Assembly (NCBI GenBank): GCA_020310875.1
Contig: CM035414.1
Coordinates: 199,939,260 to 200,003,259, forward strand
Direction: 5' to 3'
Source of the DNA: Ceratopteris richardii
Lineage: Eukaryota; Streptophyta; Polypodiopsida; Polypodiales; Pteridaceae
DNA length: 64,000 bases
The translations under genes and the position numbers were made by a program. Below the pieces are notes generated by a model, which was not told the DNA's origin, made no database searches, and saw nothing but the letters and a program-made list of their open reading frames with translations. Shown piece after piece: positions 21,556 through 32,690 of this stretch. How positions within the stretch are numbered: position 1 is the first letter of the stretch; each line of letters starts with the position of its first letter.

Positions 21556-24262
21556 ACAACTCATGTAGTAGCAGTTTTGGTAGCCCAATGAGTGGCATAA
21601 TCAATACACATCAAAATATATCTATGATTGGTAGACACTGTTGGAGGTGAGATTGGTCCAAAAAAATCCATACCCAAATTTTGGAAAGATTCCAAAGGCA
21701 TAAATGGTTGGAGAGGAAAATGTTTCATGCATAGAGGTTGTCCGGTCTGTTGGCAGGGATCACAAGTACTAATGAATTGTTAGCAATTTTGGTGCAATGT
21801 AGGCCACCAAAGACCATACTATAGTACTTTATGTGCAATAAGATTGCGATAAATATGACCTCCCATCGGATAGGTATGGGACATATTCAAGATGAAATGA
21901 ATTTCATGAGTGGGAACACAATGGAGCCAAGCACTTGAAACAACATGATAATACAATTGATCGATTACGAATTTAAACCACTAACTATATTGGGTTCGTT
22001 TCTTACAAGCAACACTCGATAATGTATTAGCAGAAATTCCTGTGATGATAAAAGAGAGCAAGGTTGTGTAATAGGGACAAATCATGATCCCAATGAGCAT
22101 AAGATTTTGCAACTATAGTCATGAACAAAGCAATATCGAGAAAAGAATCATCCACCACCATGGCATCCTCACCAGAATCAAGATGAGAGAAAAAACAGCA
22201 ATGGTATGCAAAGAGCTAGGGTGATGAACTACATCTTAGTTGGTATTAAAAGGACCCATCATGCAAGATGTTGAAATTTCTTAATAGAATATATAAGAAC
22301 TAAACACTCTCTTTTAGTCATGGAATAGTTATGCTCTACATGCTGGGCCATCGACTAGCATAATATACTAGGTGCAACCATTCATCCATTTGTTGCATTA
22401 AGACACTACCAAGGGCCCGATAAGATGCATCCACAAATACATGAAATGTGTGAGACAAATTAGGTTCTTGCAAAATGTGTGCCTTTGTTAAGAGTGTTTT
22501 CTGTTGATTAAAGGACAACTAATATTCTTCAATCCATTTAAACTCTTGGGGTGGCACAATTGCCAATTTGTTAATGAGAATTGCTTGACGAGCCAATAGT
22601 GGTAGGAGCAACCATGCCATCTAACTTGCCCTAAGAGCTGTAAAAATTCTTTAGGGGTAGTCAAAGGACAAGCTTCTAATATAGCATGAACCTTATCAAG
22701 ATCCACTCGAATACCCTTCTAGGATAATATTGACGATAACTTACACAAGAGACTGCAAAAATAGATATGATCAGATTCAAGCAAATATGAAATTCCCAAC
22801 ATTTACTAAATCATAGTTGTGACTATTCCATATAAACAATCATGAATAAAAAAATAGAAAAATCATAAAAAAAGACTCTCATAAACATGGTCAAATAAGG
22901 AGAAAAGATATCCTACATACACTGCTGAAAAATGCTAGGTGCATTCCGTAATCCAAACCACATTACTACACAGGCATATACCCCCAATTTGTTATGAACA
23001 CCATCTTATGCACATCGTGCTTGTCCATCTGAACATTTTACACATTGTATCCATCTAGAAAGGAGTAAATCCCTCGCCATACTACATCATCCAACATACT
23101 ATCTAGAAAGGGAAGTGAAAAAGGATCAAGTACTATAAGTGCATTCAACTTTCGGTAATCCACACAAATTCACAATTTCTAATTTTTATTCGAGACAACC
23201 ACAATTGGTGAAATCCACTTAACATGATCTATGGTCACAATAAACCTGATATGTAGCAATCAATCCAATTCTTCGTTAACTTGCTTCACATAGTTGGGAT
23301 CCATTAGATAACTAGATTGCTTCACCAGGAATATGTTTGGATTCAACAAAATTCTATGCTCGTCTGGTATAGTATGGGATCCAAGCCTACCATATCTTGA
23401 TAATACCAAGAAAAAACATTACAAAATTCTTTAACAAGAGCGAGCAATTCATCCTAAAAGTGAGTATTCAATGTAGCTCAAATCCTCACAAAAATGGGTT
23501 CTCGGCCATTCCAATATTTAGATGAAATAGTCAGGTCTTCTGGTACATATGCATGACGATCCTTCTTGGTGAATGAGGGTGGAAGAGTAGAGTTTTCAGT
23601 GGATAAATCATGCATGATCATTAGAGTGACTGAACAAGCACTTGTTGCGCCATACCTCACTTGCTTCAAGGAGGGTTGGAAATCAATAATTCCTAGTGAT
23701 AAGAAATCCTCATTGGATACCAAGAAAGAAAATTCTTCATCCTGGATCAACCTTGCTAACATGTGTATGGGTTCAATGACATGGGGAATGGTATGACAGT
23801 CACATGGGGCCAATTCATCAAGAGGTAAAGTATATTATATTTAAATGTTCATTGATGCAAAGACCAATCTTGGGTTACTTTGGCTTGCTACGACGGTCTA
23901 CCAAGAAATAGACTATAAATTGTAATTGAATCAGGTAAAGTGAGGGGCACAAAAGTAATTAGAAATTTTCATATGAATATCTCTAATGAGACCTACTCGT
24001 TGAACCCTTTATTGATCAGCCATATGGACAAAGAATTTTACAGGCTCAATATATGCCCAACCCATTTATTTACACAATGCATGTGCAGCGATGTTGACAC
24101 CAAAACCTCCATCAATGAGCACCTTAGAGATTCACCTATTCGCATGCCATAGTGTAATTAGAGGTGCAACATCCATGGTGGTATCTACTTCTAGTTGCAC
24201 TGTAGTGGAAGCTGATACATAAACAATCACGGGATCCTTCAAGAAATATCCTTCAATAATAT
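21556..24262 (-). pseudogene. Ty3/gypsy pol remnant: protease, RT, RNase H, integrase
   Basis: On the minus strand in order: protease-like VLIDGGFGVNIA (about 24085-24125, D-G-G where D-T/S-G is usual); RT with CVDYRKLNALI (about 23140-23175), FSLPFLDSMLDDV, IYSFLDGYNV and MVFITNWGYMPV (about 22970-23010); the RNase H boundary DKVHAILEACPLTTPKEF (22640-22700) and HTFHVFVDASYRALGSVLMQ (22380-22450); integrase with HxxxH-like and CDPCQQTG zinc residues (about 21760-21770) and MDFFGPI (about 21660). The order protease-RT-RNase H-integrase identifies gypsy rather than copia. Nearly every block has stops. The left end is cut by element E. Confidence 0.85.
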
Positions 24263-24655
24263 GCGTAAAACACAATTTTTTGCATTCTGCATGCTGCATA
24301 CTTATACATTCTGATAATATACATAGATTAAAACCTCAAAATTAGACAATGTGATTACTATTCATTTTTTGGTCGCGTGCACTACTTGCACATCATAACA
24401 TTGTTACTGACTTAGCGAATTAATCTATCAAATACAAAGTCAAAACTTAAGGGAGATATGGACACAATACAGAGTGTACTAGAATTGACAAAACACAACA
24501 CAACAACACATTATGGCCAGACCACCACACTCCCACTACTCTAGCTCTTCTCATTAATAATAAATATTTGTTTTCGGTACATGTCAATGTTTTCAAATAC
24601 TTTTGAAATATGTAAATAATACACACGCTACTCCATTGGCTAACAATAACCTTTG
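24263..24655. repeat. Dispersed repeat R1 (right copy)
   Basis: Second copy of the 14735-15135 repeat, same orientation. It borders the 5' side of the minus-strand gypsy pol and could be its LTR, but no primer-binding site is recognisable between them. Confidence 0.55.
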
Positions 24656-25848
24656 GCTCTTTCATCCATATCTAGATCAATCAATGATCCATCATACTCC
24701 CCTCATCTTGTTGATCATTCATTGCAAACCAATCCTCAATCAATTGTAAGATCACATCAACTATCCATCGCCTAAACACATACAAATAATCACTCTTGGT
24801 AAAATCGATAAGTGAACAAGCAGCCTATAAAGTCAATCAATCATATCAAGAATCCCCGATAATCAATCATCCTATAGATCTGATCAATTAGATCAATAGA
24901 GGTTGATCGATTGATCTATAGCAAGCCAATCAATCGGATCAAAAGAGGTTGATCAATTGACATACAACAAGTCGATTAATTGGGTAAAAAGAGGTTGATA
25001 AATCATCAATAACAAAGTTATCCATTTCAATAGCAAAACAATCCCGTCTTCTAATGCAAAGGAAATTCACCCTCATTCGTAGAAGAAATCAAACATCTTC
25101 GCACAAGGCAATTAAGTGATTAATTAAATATGTGGATATTTAACTATCAACTCTTAAGGAAAGCCATCATCTATATTCTCTACGAGAGAATATTTTGTGA
25201 GCTTCTCTACCAATAGGTAGCTCATGAAGGTGAGTAACATCTCTTCATATTTAAAGTCGAACCAAAGAATAGTCAAGCAATAAGCATGTGTTATTTTAGT
25301 AGAGACGTATTAGAGGACCATGGAAAGCAAGCATCAAGAAGTGAAGCAAGGAGGTCCTACATAAAATCCACATAGAAATTCTCATGTACTTTTAACTAAG
25401 TTTGTATATAGAATAAGGCTCTTATATTTACGAGGGAATTTAAATCCACTTTGTAAAGGTTGACAAGTCCTTGAGCCTCTAGAAAGTTAGCATTTTATTC
25501 CATAACTCTTATGTATTTTCTGAATCTCAATTTGGAGGTTTTTTAAGACTCAAAAGTCTAGTTAAATTAACAAGGACTTAGCTAAGAAACTCGTGTGAAC
25601 TCTTCTTTGTATGTTTTTACACTTTTCTAACACACTATGCTTTGTCCACCCTTTGAGAGTGATGTTGTTAGTTTATTTCGGTGGGGATGTGTGTGAACAC
25701 ACTTACAACTAGACACGTACTTTTCTTTCACTCTTTACCCGAACTTGTATATACACCCATAACACACATTTGTACGTTTATTAATACTACACTCTGTGTT
25801 ATGTCCATAAGCTTTTTCTTATTTCTCATGATATTTCTGTGCAACAAC
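24656..25848 (+). repeat. LTR-like sequence ending at a degraded primer site
   Basis: The right end reads 'gtgcaacaactggtataaaagcaag': an ...ACA terminus followed by a degraded TGGTATCAGAGCAAG primer site (about 25850-25864). The left boundary is uncertain. Three diverged copies of 'atcaatcggatcaaaagaggttgatc' lie at about 24878-25005. No partner LTR is seen in the window. Confidence 0.4.
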
Positions 25849-25862
25849 TGGTATAAAAGCAA

Positions 25863-26817
25863 GTCACTGCTTCCTTCCTAAGGTGCATCATTAACGCACC
25901 CCTTTTCACTGTCTCAAATTGCTATGAAAAGTAGTGCGCTAGCGGACAAAGCTTAGAAGAAAAGTGGTTAAAATAAGAGGGTATATAATTTTTCTCAAAG
26001 TATGTAGCATGAAGAACTACAGGCATCTCCACTATCGCCATCAGATCCAAATTTTTTCCAAATAATGCTTTTCATATCCAACAGGGTTAAATTCACATCT
26101 AGGTATGAATTTCCATAAAAACCTTGCAATAGAAGCTATCAGAAATTTATACCTCACTTGGTGCACTCATTTTGAAATTAGTTTCTCTCATTCTTGTGCA
26201 TGTGTAATGGGGAAGAGTGTCCAAGGGGTTGCTAGCCTATGAGGCAAATTTCCTTGACTTTCGCAGAGAGGATAGTTTTTCATCTCACGAGATTACACCG
26301 TGGGTTTTGTTTCACCACTTCATCATTCTTTACACTTAGAGCTGTGACTTGAGGGGGTTGGGGATCTAGCTGGAGAAACCAACTTCTCATCAATCGAGCC
26401 TATAGCTCCCACTTGCAACTGAGACATTCTATTTAGGCATGCATATCCATCTTGAGGATTAGGACGATGCGCATTTAACCAATCTACCTTGGTTTGACAA
26501 TTATGTAGTATGTTCAGATGCACCACTTGATGTCGGAAAACTTTTCAATAGCGATGTACATGCATATTTGACATAGTTGTCATGGATCGGTGCATATTTC
26601 GACACTTGCAAAATGAATTTGAGCGATTGAAGTTCAATATTTGAGATTCTACGCAAGGAATAGATGTGTTTTGGACTTGCAAAGCTTTTTTGATGCATCG
26701 TATATGAGAGCCTAGAGCTACGCCTATTTAGAGCATCACATCCTTGATGTCCATTTATTCTTGGGACTCAAATGCTTGACGCTCAAGAATAAATGGACCT
26801 CAAGCATGCGGGAACAA
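25863..26817. other. Unassigned DNA
   Basis: No recognised coding sequence; only short unrelated frames of 65-67 codons. Holds the inverted repeat at 26749-26798. Confidence 0.35.
26749..26798. repeat. Perfect 15-bp inverted repeat, 20-base loop
   Basis: GTCCATTTATTCTTG (26749-26763) and its exact complement (26784-26798). The loop also carries 'atgcttga', echoed inverted just downstream as 'tcaagcat'. Confidence 0.9.
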
Positions 26818-26825
26818 TTTTACAC

Positions 26826-26828
26826 AGA

Positions 26829-26885
<57 letters not shown>

Positions 26886-27162
26886 TAAATGGAGGTTTGG
26901 CCTAAGCTTATTTTCCCGAATTTAATTTTGAAATTGAAACTGTACAAGGAAGGGCATAGTACCCATGGGATCCCCCTGGGTTTACAAAGTTGGGTTAAAT
27001 GACGGTCACAACTACCGCGGGGTTGGACAAACGGTGGCACATCAGCCACATGCAACATCTTTTCAAGATACACATGTCCCTTACATGTTGCTGCCGGAGG
27101 TTGAACCCTCGCCCTCGCCTCAAGAGGCAAGAGGCCCAACCACCCGAACAACGTCCTGGGAC
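26826..27162 (-). mobile_element. tRNA-derived SINE with (TTA)n tail
   Basis: On the minus strand the element starts GTCCCAGGACG, has an A-box-like TGTTCGGGTGG (about 27138-27149) and a B-box GGTTCAACC (27099-27107), the two internal RNA polymerase III promoter parts in tRNA-like spacing. A unique body of about 215 bp follows, ending in a (TAA)n tail, seen on the plus strand as about 18 TTA units at 26829-26884. TTTTACAC occurs exactly at both ends (26818-26825 and 27163-27170), a target-site duplication. The higher GC of the head contrasts with its surroundings. The 88-codon minus frame and 114-codon plus frame over it are not genes. Confidence 0.75.
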
Positions 27163-27170
27163 TTTTACAC

Positions 27171-27429
27171 CGAAGTATTAACTATTATGATGGAGAGAAC
27201 TTTTATTGAGGCTAGTCCATGGCGCCTGACACCGAATGATCCTGTCCATCGGGCTTCTATCTATGCACGTGACCATCCTTCATCGGGTGAACCTCTGTCC
27301 ATCGCGTGACCATCTGTGCATCACGTGGCCTTTTGTCCATCGGGCTTTCGTCCATCATGCGTGACGCTATCATTAGGCTTCTGTCCATCACATGTGACAT
27401 TCATCACCATCGTGATAAATTGAGTTGGT
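27171..27429. repeat. Short degenerate tandem repeats
   Basis: Repeated words 'tgtccatcg', 'gggctt' and 'cgtgac' recur about every 20-40 bp from about 27235 to 27415. This may be the 5' UTR of the LINE that follows, as tandem repeats are common there. Confidence 0.5.
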
Positions 27430-27494
27430 CGCCCTCATGGCTAACCAAGGTAAGTGAGAGGCAGCTAATCTGAGACTGAAAGTCCATCTAACAA

Positions 27495-28690
27495 GTGCTT
27501 CATTCCTATGGCGAGAGTGATTCGTTCCTTGGTGGCAGCAATTTGGGACCCCCTCCAATGTTGGGTTCTAGTGAGGTTGCCGACGATCCCCTTGGTGTCG
27601 CTTCCTTGGTAGTATCTTTAAGCAGGAAATTTATCTTGGCAAAACAAGAAGAATTATTGAAAACATGCCTTATTGGTCAACTATTTGGCCCAAGGCCCCC
27701 CCTTAGAGTCACTATATCTCTGGCTCCATAAGGAGTGGTTCCCACATGGTTTGATAGTGAGCAAATGTCAGTTTTTTTCGACGAACCACTGACTTTTGGT
27801 ATTCAAGAACTAAGAGATGGAATTTCAAGCACTACATGTGGGCACGTGGCAAGTTTGGTGGTCTACCCTATGCCTTTTTAAGTAGTTCCTAGATTTTGTC
27901 CCAAACAGGTCTAAACCCCTGTGCTACCTGCTCTGGGTTGAGCTTCCCAACCTATCTTTTTTCTTGTATGACTTCTTGAGGGAGATTGTATCATCGATTG
28001 GCCAACCTTTGGCCTCGAGAGAGGATGTGGGGGGACTTCATCTATGAAGGAGTGAAGCATTCCTTTAATGCTAGATGACACCCGCAAATCTGCATCAAGG
28101 TTGATCTTAACAAAGCCCTCCGTGTGAAGATTTCCATTGAATTAAGGGAAGGGGATGTCTAGGAGCAAGACATCTCTTACAAGAATCTGCCAAATGCGTG
28201 TCTTCACTATGGTCTCCAAGGACACAAGATTAAAGAATGCCCTCAAAAACATAACTCTTCTAAAAACAAACAGAACCAAGAAGCCAAAGAAGATTAGAAA
28301 AGTACTAGAGCACAAGCTTGTCCTCCTATTAGTGAGGAAGAGAAGGACACTAGGGTCTCAGAGACAGACTTAGAAGGGTTCACAACAGTTAGATGTAGAA
28401 GGAAAAGAAGTCCACGGGGGTCCATTGAGAGAAACACCATGGTCGTGGCTCCTCCAAATAACTTATATTGCAACCCGATTTAGGAAATCAATGAGTTGGA
28501 CTTTCCAGGAGGGAATCTTTATGAGGTTGATACTGAAGGTAAAACCCTTGAGATTACCACCACAAAGAAGATAACCAAGAGGGCTATACCACTAGTAAAG
28601 ATGATGGATTCACTACTAGCAATGAAGATAACCAGGATAGTGAGAACTCAATCATTGGATCAACACTCTTGATAAAGGTAAATTCTCTCG
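27495..28690 (+). pseudogene. L1-type LINE ORF1
   Basis: Broken plus-strand frames resemble the plant LINE ORF1 (DUF4283-type RNA-binding domain): LIGQLFGPRPP near 27670-27700, FFLYDFLREIVSSIGQPL near 27960-28010, and a zinc-knuckle-like CLHYGLQGHKIKEC near 28190-28232 in which the second Cys is Tyr. A Lys/Glu-rich C-terminal region follows. ORF1 protein binds LINE RNA. At least four stops or frameshifts interrupt it. The start is not clear; 27495 is the first usable ATG. Confidence 0.7.
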
Positions 28691-28829
28691 CGTAGAAGGT
28701 GACTCATAAGGGGAACGAACCATTGGAAATGCCATGGAAGAGCCCCCTCAAGGGTAAGATATGCGATCAGGACCCCTCGCTTTTTAGGAAAAAAGACATA
28801 CCCCTCGCTTTTTAGGATAACCTTCGATA

Positions 28830-30868
28830 ATGATTATCATTTCATTTAACGTTAGGGGGCTCGCTGACCCCTTAAGAGTGGCTATTATTGGCCACTAGTT
28901 ATGGGATAATAGCCTAAACCCAAACTCATCTATATTCAAGAGATAAAAATTGATGGAGAGAACCTACAAAAACGTCTCAAATGCATCTCTTCGATGCATG
29001 TTTGGATTACCACTTCACATCCCCAGGGGGGCCAGTGGCACAACGATTGGAATAAATAACTTTGGTATGGTAGACTGAGGATAAAAAAGATTGCTCGATT
29101 GCTGCCTCTTTTGGGCCCCCCTTACAATTCACTATGGTCTTCATGTATGCCCCAAATAGGGAGTTGGAGAGGATTGACACCTGGGTCTTTTTAGACTCAG
29201 TTTCCCACAATGTGATGCTTTGCAGAGACTTCAACATAGAGGAAGACCCTTCAGATCGATGGGACAATAGAGGGTGTACCATTGATGGTCAAGAGAAAGA
29301 CATATGGGACAAAATCAAGCTCCACCTGGACCCCAGGGGTTTGGTCTTTTTCTTACTTGATATTTTGATGGGCTTTGGTGTCTTGATGGAGCAATGATGG
29401 AGTTGGGTCCTTTCCAAACTAGACAACAAGTTAGCCTATTGGAAGGGCATGCAAATCAACCTCGTAGGGCGTGCCATGGTAATTAACACCTTCCTCATGT
29501 CATTGACCATCTACCTTCTCTCTTGCTAGAGACAACAAGATCAAGAGCTTAACAAATTGGAAAGAATATGTATAAACTTTCTTTGGATGGGGGACCACAA
29601 TAGAAGGGGGTTCCCAAAATTAAATGTTCTACCTGCATCCGTCAAAAGGATTGTGGGGGTCTAGGCATTATGGATATTGAAGGCATGGTTGACAAGCTAG
29701 CAACAAAATGGATCATTAGGGATTGGTGCAACTGGGAGACTTCTTGGGCCAAGCTCATTTTCAGGAATAAGAACATGCTTACACTGGTGGGCCTCCTTGG
29801 TTGGCAGGACTTAGACCTCCTTACTCTTCTTTTCTCCCTGATTTTGGTTAAGAAATGGGCGGCTCATATTTGACAAAATGACACAATCTGGTTCCCGATG
29901 ACGGGCATCAGGGGTGTGGCTTCTTGGGACCTCCAAAAGGCTAAAAGAATCTCAAACAAGGGTTTTAGAATTTGGAAACACCTCTCGAAATAAGAAACTG
30001 GCCAGTGGATCAACTTTGAGGACATAGACCCTGAACTAAGAGTGAACTATGAAGAATGGACTCTCCTTTAGAGCAGATGCTTTGCTTGGGAATGATCTAA
30101 AACTCGAATTCTCATTGGGCGGGATTCATTGTGCCATGAGAGCTTTATTTGGCACAATGGCAATGGCTTGCCCAAAATCCCTAGAATAAAGGCAATGGCT
30201 TTTCCAAAATCCCTAGAATAAAGGTGAACACATACTATCATATCATGCTTGACAAGAAGTGGTGCCTGACTTGGACAAGGTTGCATTGGGATTTGAAATT
30301 CATGTCGTTCTGGCATCCCCTCATTGAGATAAAAAATTAGGTGCTCATGTGGAAAATTCTCCACCATGGCATCTAGAACAATCTAAAGGCTAACATAATT
30401 TGTGGGATTTTGCCATAGTATAAGTGATGCCATCGCAACATTGAGGATTTGGTCATGTCTCCTTTGCTTGCCCCAAGTCTCTTCGACTCTAGTAGACCCT
30501 TGGGAGTATTTTCAGAATGTGGGTATAAATCACTTGGAAGCAAGCTCTTCTCGGCGAAGCACTTGGCGTCTCAGCAGCACTTTGGAACACTATAAGAGGG
30601 GAAAACCTTTGGAAGATTTGGAGGGAGAGGTGTGCCTACAATTTTGGACACCCTCTTAAAGAGTGGTCGATCGAGAAGTCTCTATTCCTCTTGGGCAAAA
30701 GAATTTCCAACTACAAGAGGTCTCCACCCTTTAGGCATTATAAGGTGTTTCTCATTGAGAGCAACGAGCTCAAACCTAGGTGGGCCCCACATGAGTGGGA
30801 TGAGAGCGTTATTAACCTCCTTTGCAATGCAGTCTAGATCCACATGTTTTGTCCCTATTTTGTGGGAT
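28830..30868 (+). pseudogene. L1-type LINE ORF2 with the reverse-transcriptase core deleted
   Basis: Starts MIIISFNVRGL, the usual beginning of the apurinic-like endonuclease of plant L1 ORF2. Endonuclease blocks follow: LQExKIDGENL (about 28940-28975), FMYAPNRELER (29138-29170) and NVMLCRDFNIEEDP (29210-29250). At about 29395 the sequence passes straight into the post-RT region (KLAYWKGMQINLVGRAMVIN, about 29420-29485; KLERICINFLWMG; GGLGIMDIEG, 29655-29685) and then a zinc-binding C-terminal region around 30390-30500. The RT domain with its FADD-type motif is absent. Frameshifts and stops occur throughout. Confidence 0.8.
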
Positions 30869-30968
30869 TAGGTGGGTCCCAAGGGCACTAGTCCCATTCA
30901 CCTGTAACCTTTTCCTTTTTAATTAAAGTCAGCCCGAGAGTAGGTCAAGGCCGAACTTCCTTTTCTTG

Positions 30969-30978
30969 AAAAAAAAAA
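30969..30978 (+). other. LINE 3' poly(A) tail
   Basis: Ten A residues follow the ORF2 relic after about 100 bp of 3' UTR. The nine bases after the tail (CGTCCATCA) also occur at 27349-27357 upstream of ORF1, a possible target duplication, but that region is rich in 'gtccatc', so the match is weak. Confidence 0.6.
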
Positions 30979-31315
30979 CGTCCATCAAATTGTGGAGACC
31001 CAATAATAAATGGGTCTCACATTTCCATTTGAGACCCTTAATTATTGGAAATAATGAACTAAAAAAAAACCTTCTATATGAGAAGCAATATATGATACCA
31101 ATATACATTGTTATTTGCAATGGTAATTTCAATACTATTGGTTTGTTAAAACTTTATGTTCACTGTTTTGTAATGCGGTGATTCATGTTGTACTTCTTGA
31201 TTATATGTTTAAACATTTACTTTAATGCATTAATCTTGGTCTTATGTGTTTGTTCATTATTTCATCAACAAATCATCATTTTTTATCTTTCACAATTTTA
31301 TTTTTATCTTTTAAA
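30979..31315. other. Unassigned AT-rich DNA
   Basis: Short hydrophobic frames (30966-31181, 31185-31310) of AT-driven composition; nothing recognised. Confidence 0.35.
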
Positions 31316-31951
31316 AGTGGATCTCCCTCACTTTGAAAAGCTAAAACCATTATATAAAAAGTTTAATGTTCTCGTTTCTCATATTTGCACTCAAAAAGAG
31401 CTAGATATGCTCTCAAGGATACACAACATCCACATCGTCCATTCCCATCAAATCCCCTCGAGAGGTTTCCATGGAGTTTTTGGATAGAGCAGGATACTAA
31501 GGTCATATGGATTTATATGAGCTAGTTTATAGAGGCCCTAATATTGAAGGGACACTAAACATGAACTTTGATGCACTCAAAGAGATTGCTTATTCTATGG
31601 AGTTTTATATACTATGATACTGCATTGATATTCCACTGTATGAGGGCGAATCAGTCCTGCATGACCTTCTTTTTCATATCTATAATAGAGATATGTTTGT
31701 AAATCATCTCAAGCACTTCATGGTTGCTACTAAGGATGCAAGGCACTTGTTAGATGAAATAGTTCCAATTATCAACCATTACAATAAAATGAGGAACATG
31801 GGGATAAAATATTTATCTTATGTTGCTACTATAATCTTTATAATCAATGAGGAGGCTAACCCTACACCATTGGACCTACCCCATCTTATTAATGGGGCAT
31901 TTGTAGATGGTAAGAACCAAAAAAGAATATCTCAACTTATTAGAAAACACT
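31316..31951 (+). pseudogene. Unidentified coding-like fragment
   Basis: The plus strand reads like protein over about 210 codons with one stop and one or two frame changes: VDLPHFEKLKPLYKKFNVL (31318 on), ELDMLSRIHNIHIVHSHQIP, then GPNIEGTLNMNFDALKEIA (about 31533 on) and the open frame from 31693 with HLLDEIVPIINHYNKM and NPTPLDLPHLINGAFVDG, ending at 31951. Composition is balanced and unlike the surrounding AT-driven frames. I recognise no retroelement, enzyme or host domain. It could be a relic of a host gene or of some other inserted element. Confidence 0.35.
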
Positions 31952-32123
31952 GATGAAACAAGTAGAAAATATGCACATGGTGTTGTTGAAAAATTAAGTG
32001 AAGATAGTGCTTTAGAAGACCATCCAACCCAACTTGGAGCCCTTGGATCCCACTCTATGAGAGGTAGAAATGGAAAATTTTTCTATCATGCTCGAAGATG
32101 GAGAGGAGATTTTGTTTATACAT

Positions 32124-32185
32124 GATATTAAGAAGGCATTTGGTCTATGCCTCAACAAATGCCTTGGCATTTTTTCCTTAATATC
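32124..32185. repeat. Imperfect foldback
   Basis: GATATTAAG (32124-32132) and AAGGCATTTG (32133-32142) pair with CAAATGCCTT (32156-32165) and CTTAATATC (32177-32185). The only interruption is an 11-base bulge on the right arm; the loop is 13 bases. Confidence 0.7.
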
Positions 32186-32274
32186 CGATCTCCCCATTGA
32201 AAAATCTTCAAATTTAAGTGAGACATAAAATATTCCATTATTATCCATTTGATGATGGGATACATGTACAACCT

Positions 32275-32550
32275 CATGGTGAATTGATCGGATAGGTTCC
32301 AAGAATGACGGGAGGAGCACTAGTGGATATGTCATCATGTCAAGGAATAAAACTATCTCATGGATGTCAAAAAAAGAGCTAATAGTGGATCTCTCCTTAA
32401 TTCAAGTTGAGTATAGAGGATTAGAGCAAGTTTGACGCAAGATCATATGTCCTAAGAATTTTTATATTGATCTTAATGTGTAGGTTAAGTAAGTACCAGT
32501 CGTTTATGACAACATAAGTAGAATTTTACTTGGCTCAAAACTCTAGTGGG
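32275..32550 (+). pseudogene. Copia RNase H fragment
   Basis: Plus strand shows the RNase H series NDGRSTSGYVIMSRNKTISW, a VEYRGL block corresponding to TEAEYRG, and VVYDNIS corresponding to the DN-containing block. Stops are present, and neither the upstream RT nor the terminal tail is seen. Confidence 0.75.
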
Positions 32551-32555
32551 GGATA

Positions 32556-32690
32556 TATGCACTTATAGTAGTGTCTTCTAGATTTATAAATGCCCTTGGA
32601 ACTTTCCAAAGATTGATGTTTTATTTCTTCAAAGAACTTCTTTGAAAATTCTTACAAATATATGTGGATAACTTATGTGCATATTAAACA
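32556..32690 (+). pseudogene. Ty3/gypsy RT fragment
   Basis: FINALGTFQRLMFYFFKELL then FLQIYVDN matches the gypsy RT stretch usually written NAPATFQRLM...YxDD. The catalytic motif reads YVDN. Only about 45 codons remain, joined directly to the copia RNase H relic. Confidence 0.65.

Noticed and set aside
26965..27309. 114-codon plus-strand frame and 88-codon minus-strand frame
   Set aside because: Both overlie the SINE, which has pol III promoter boxes, tail and target duplication; the frames reflect its higher GC.
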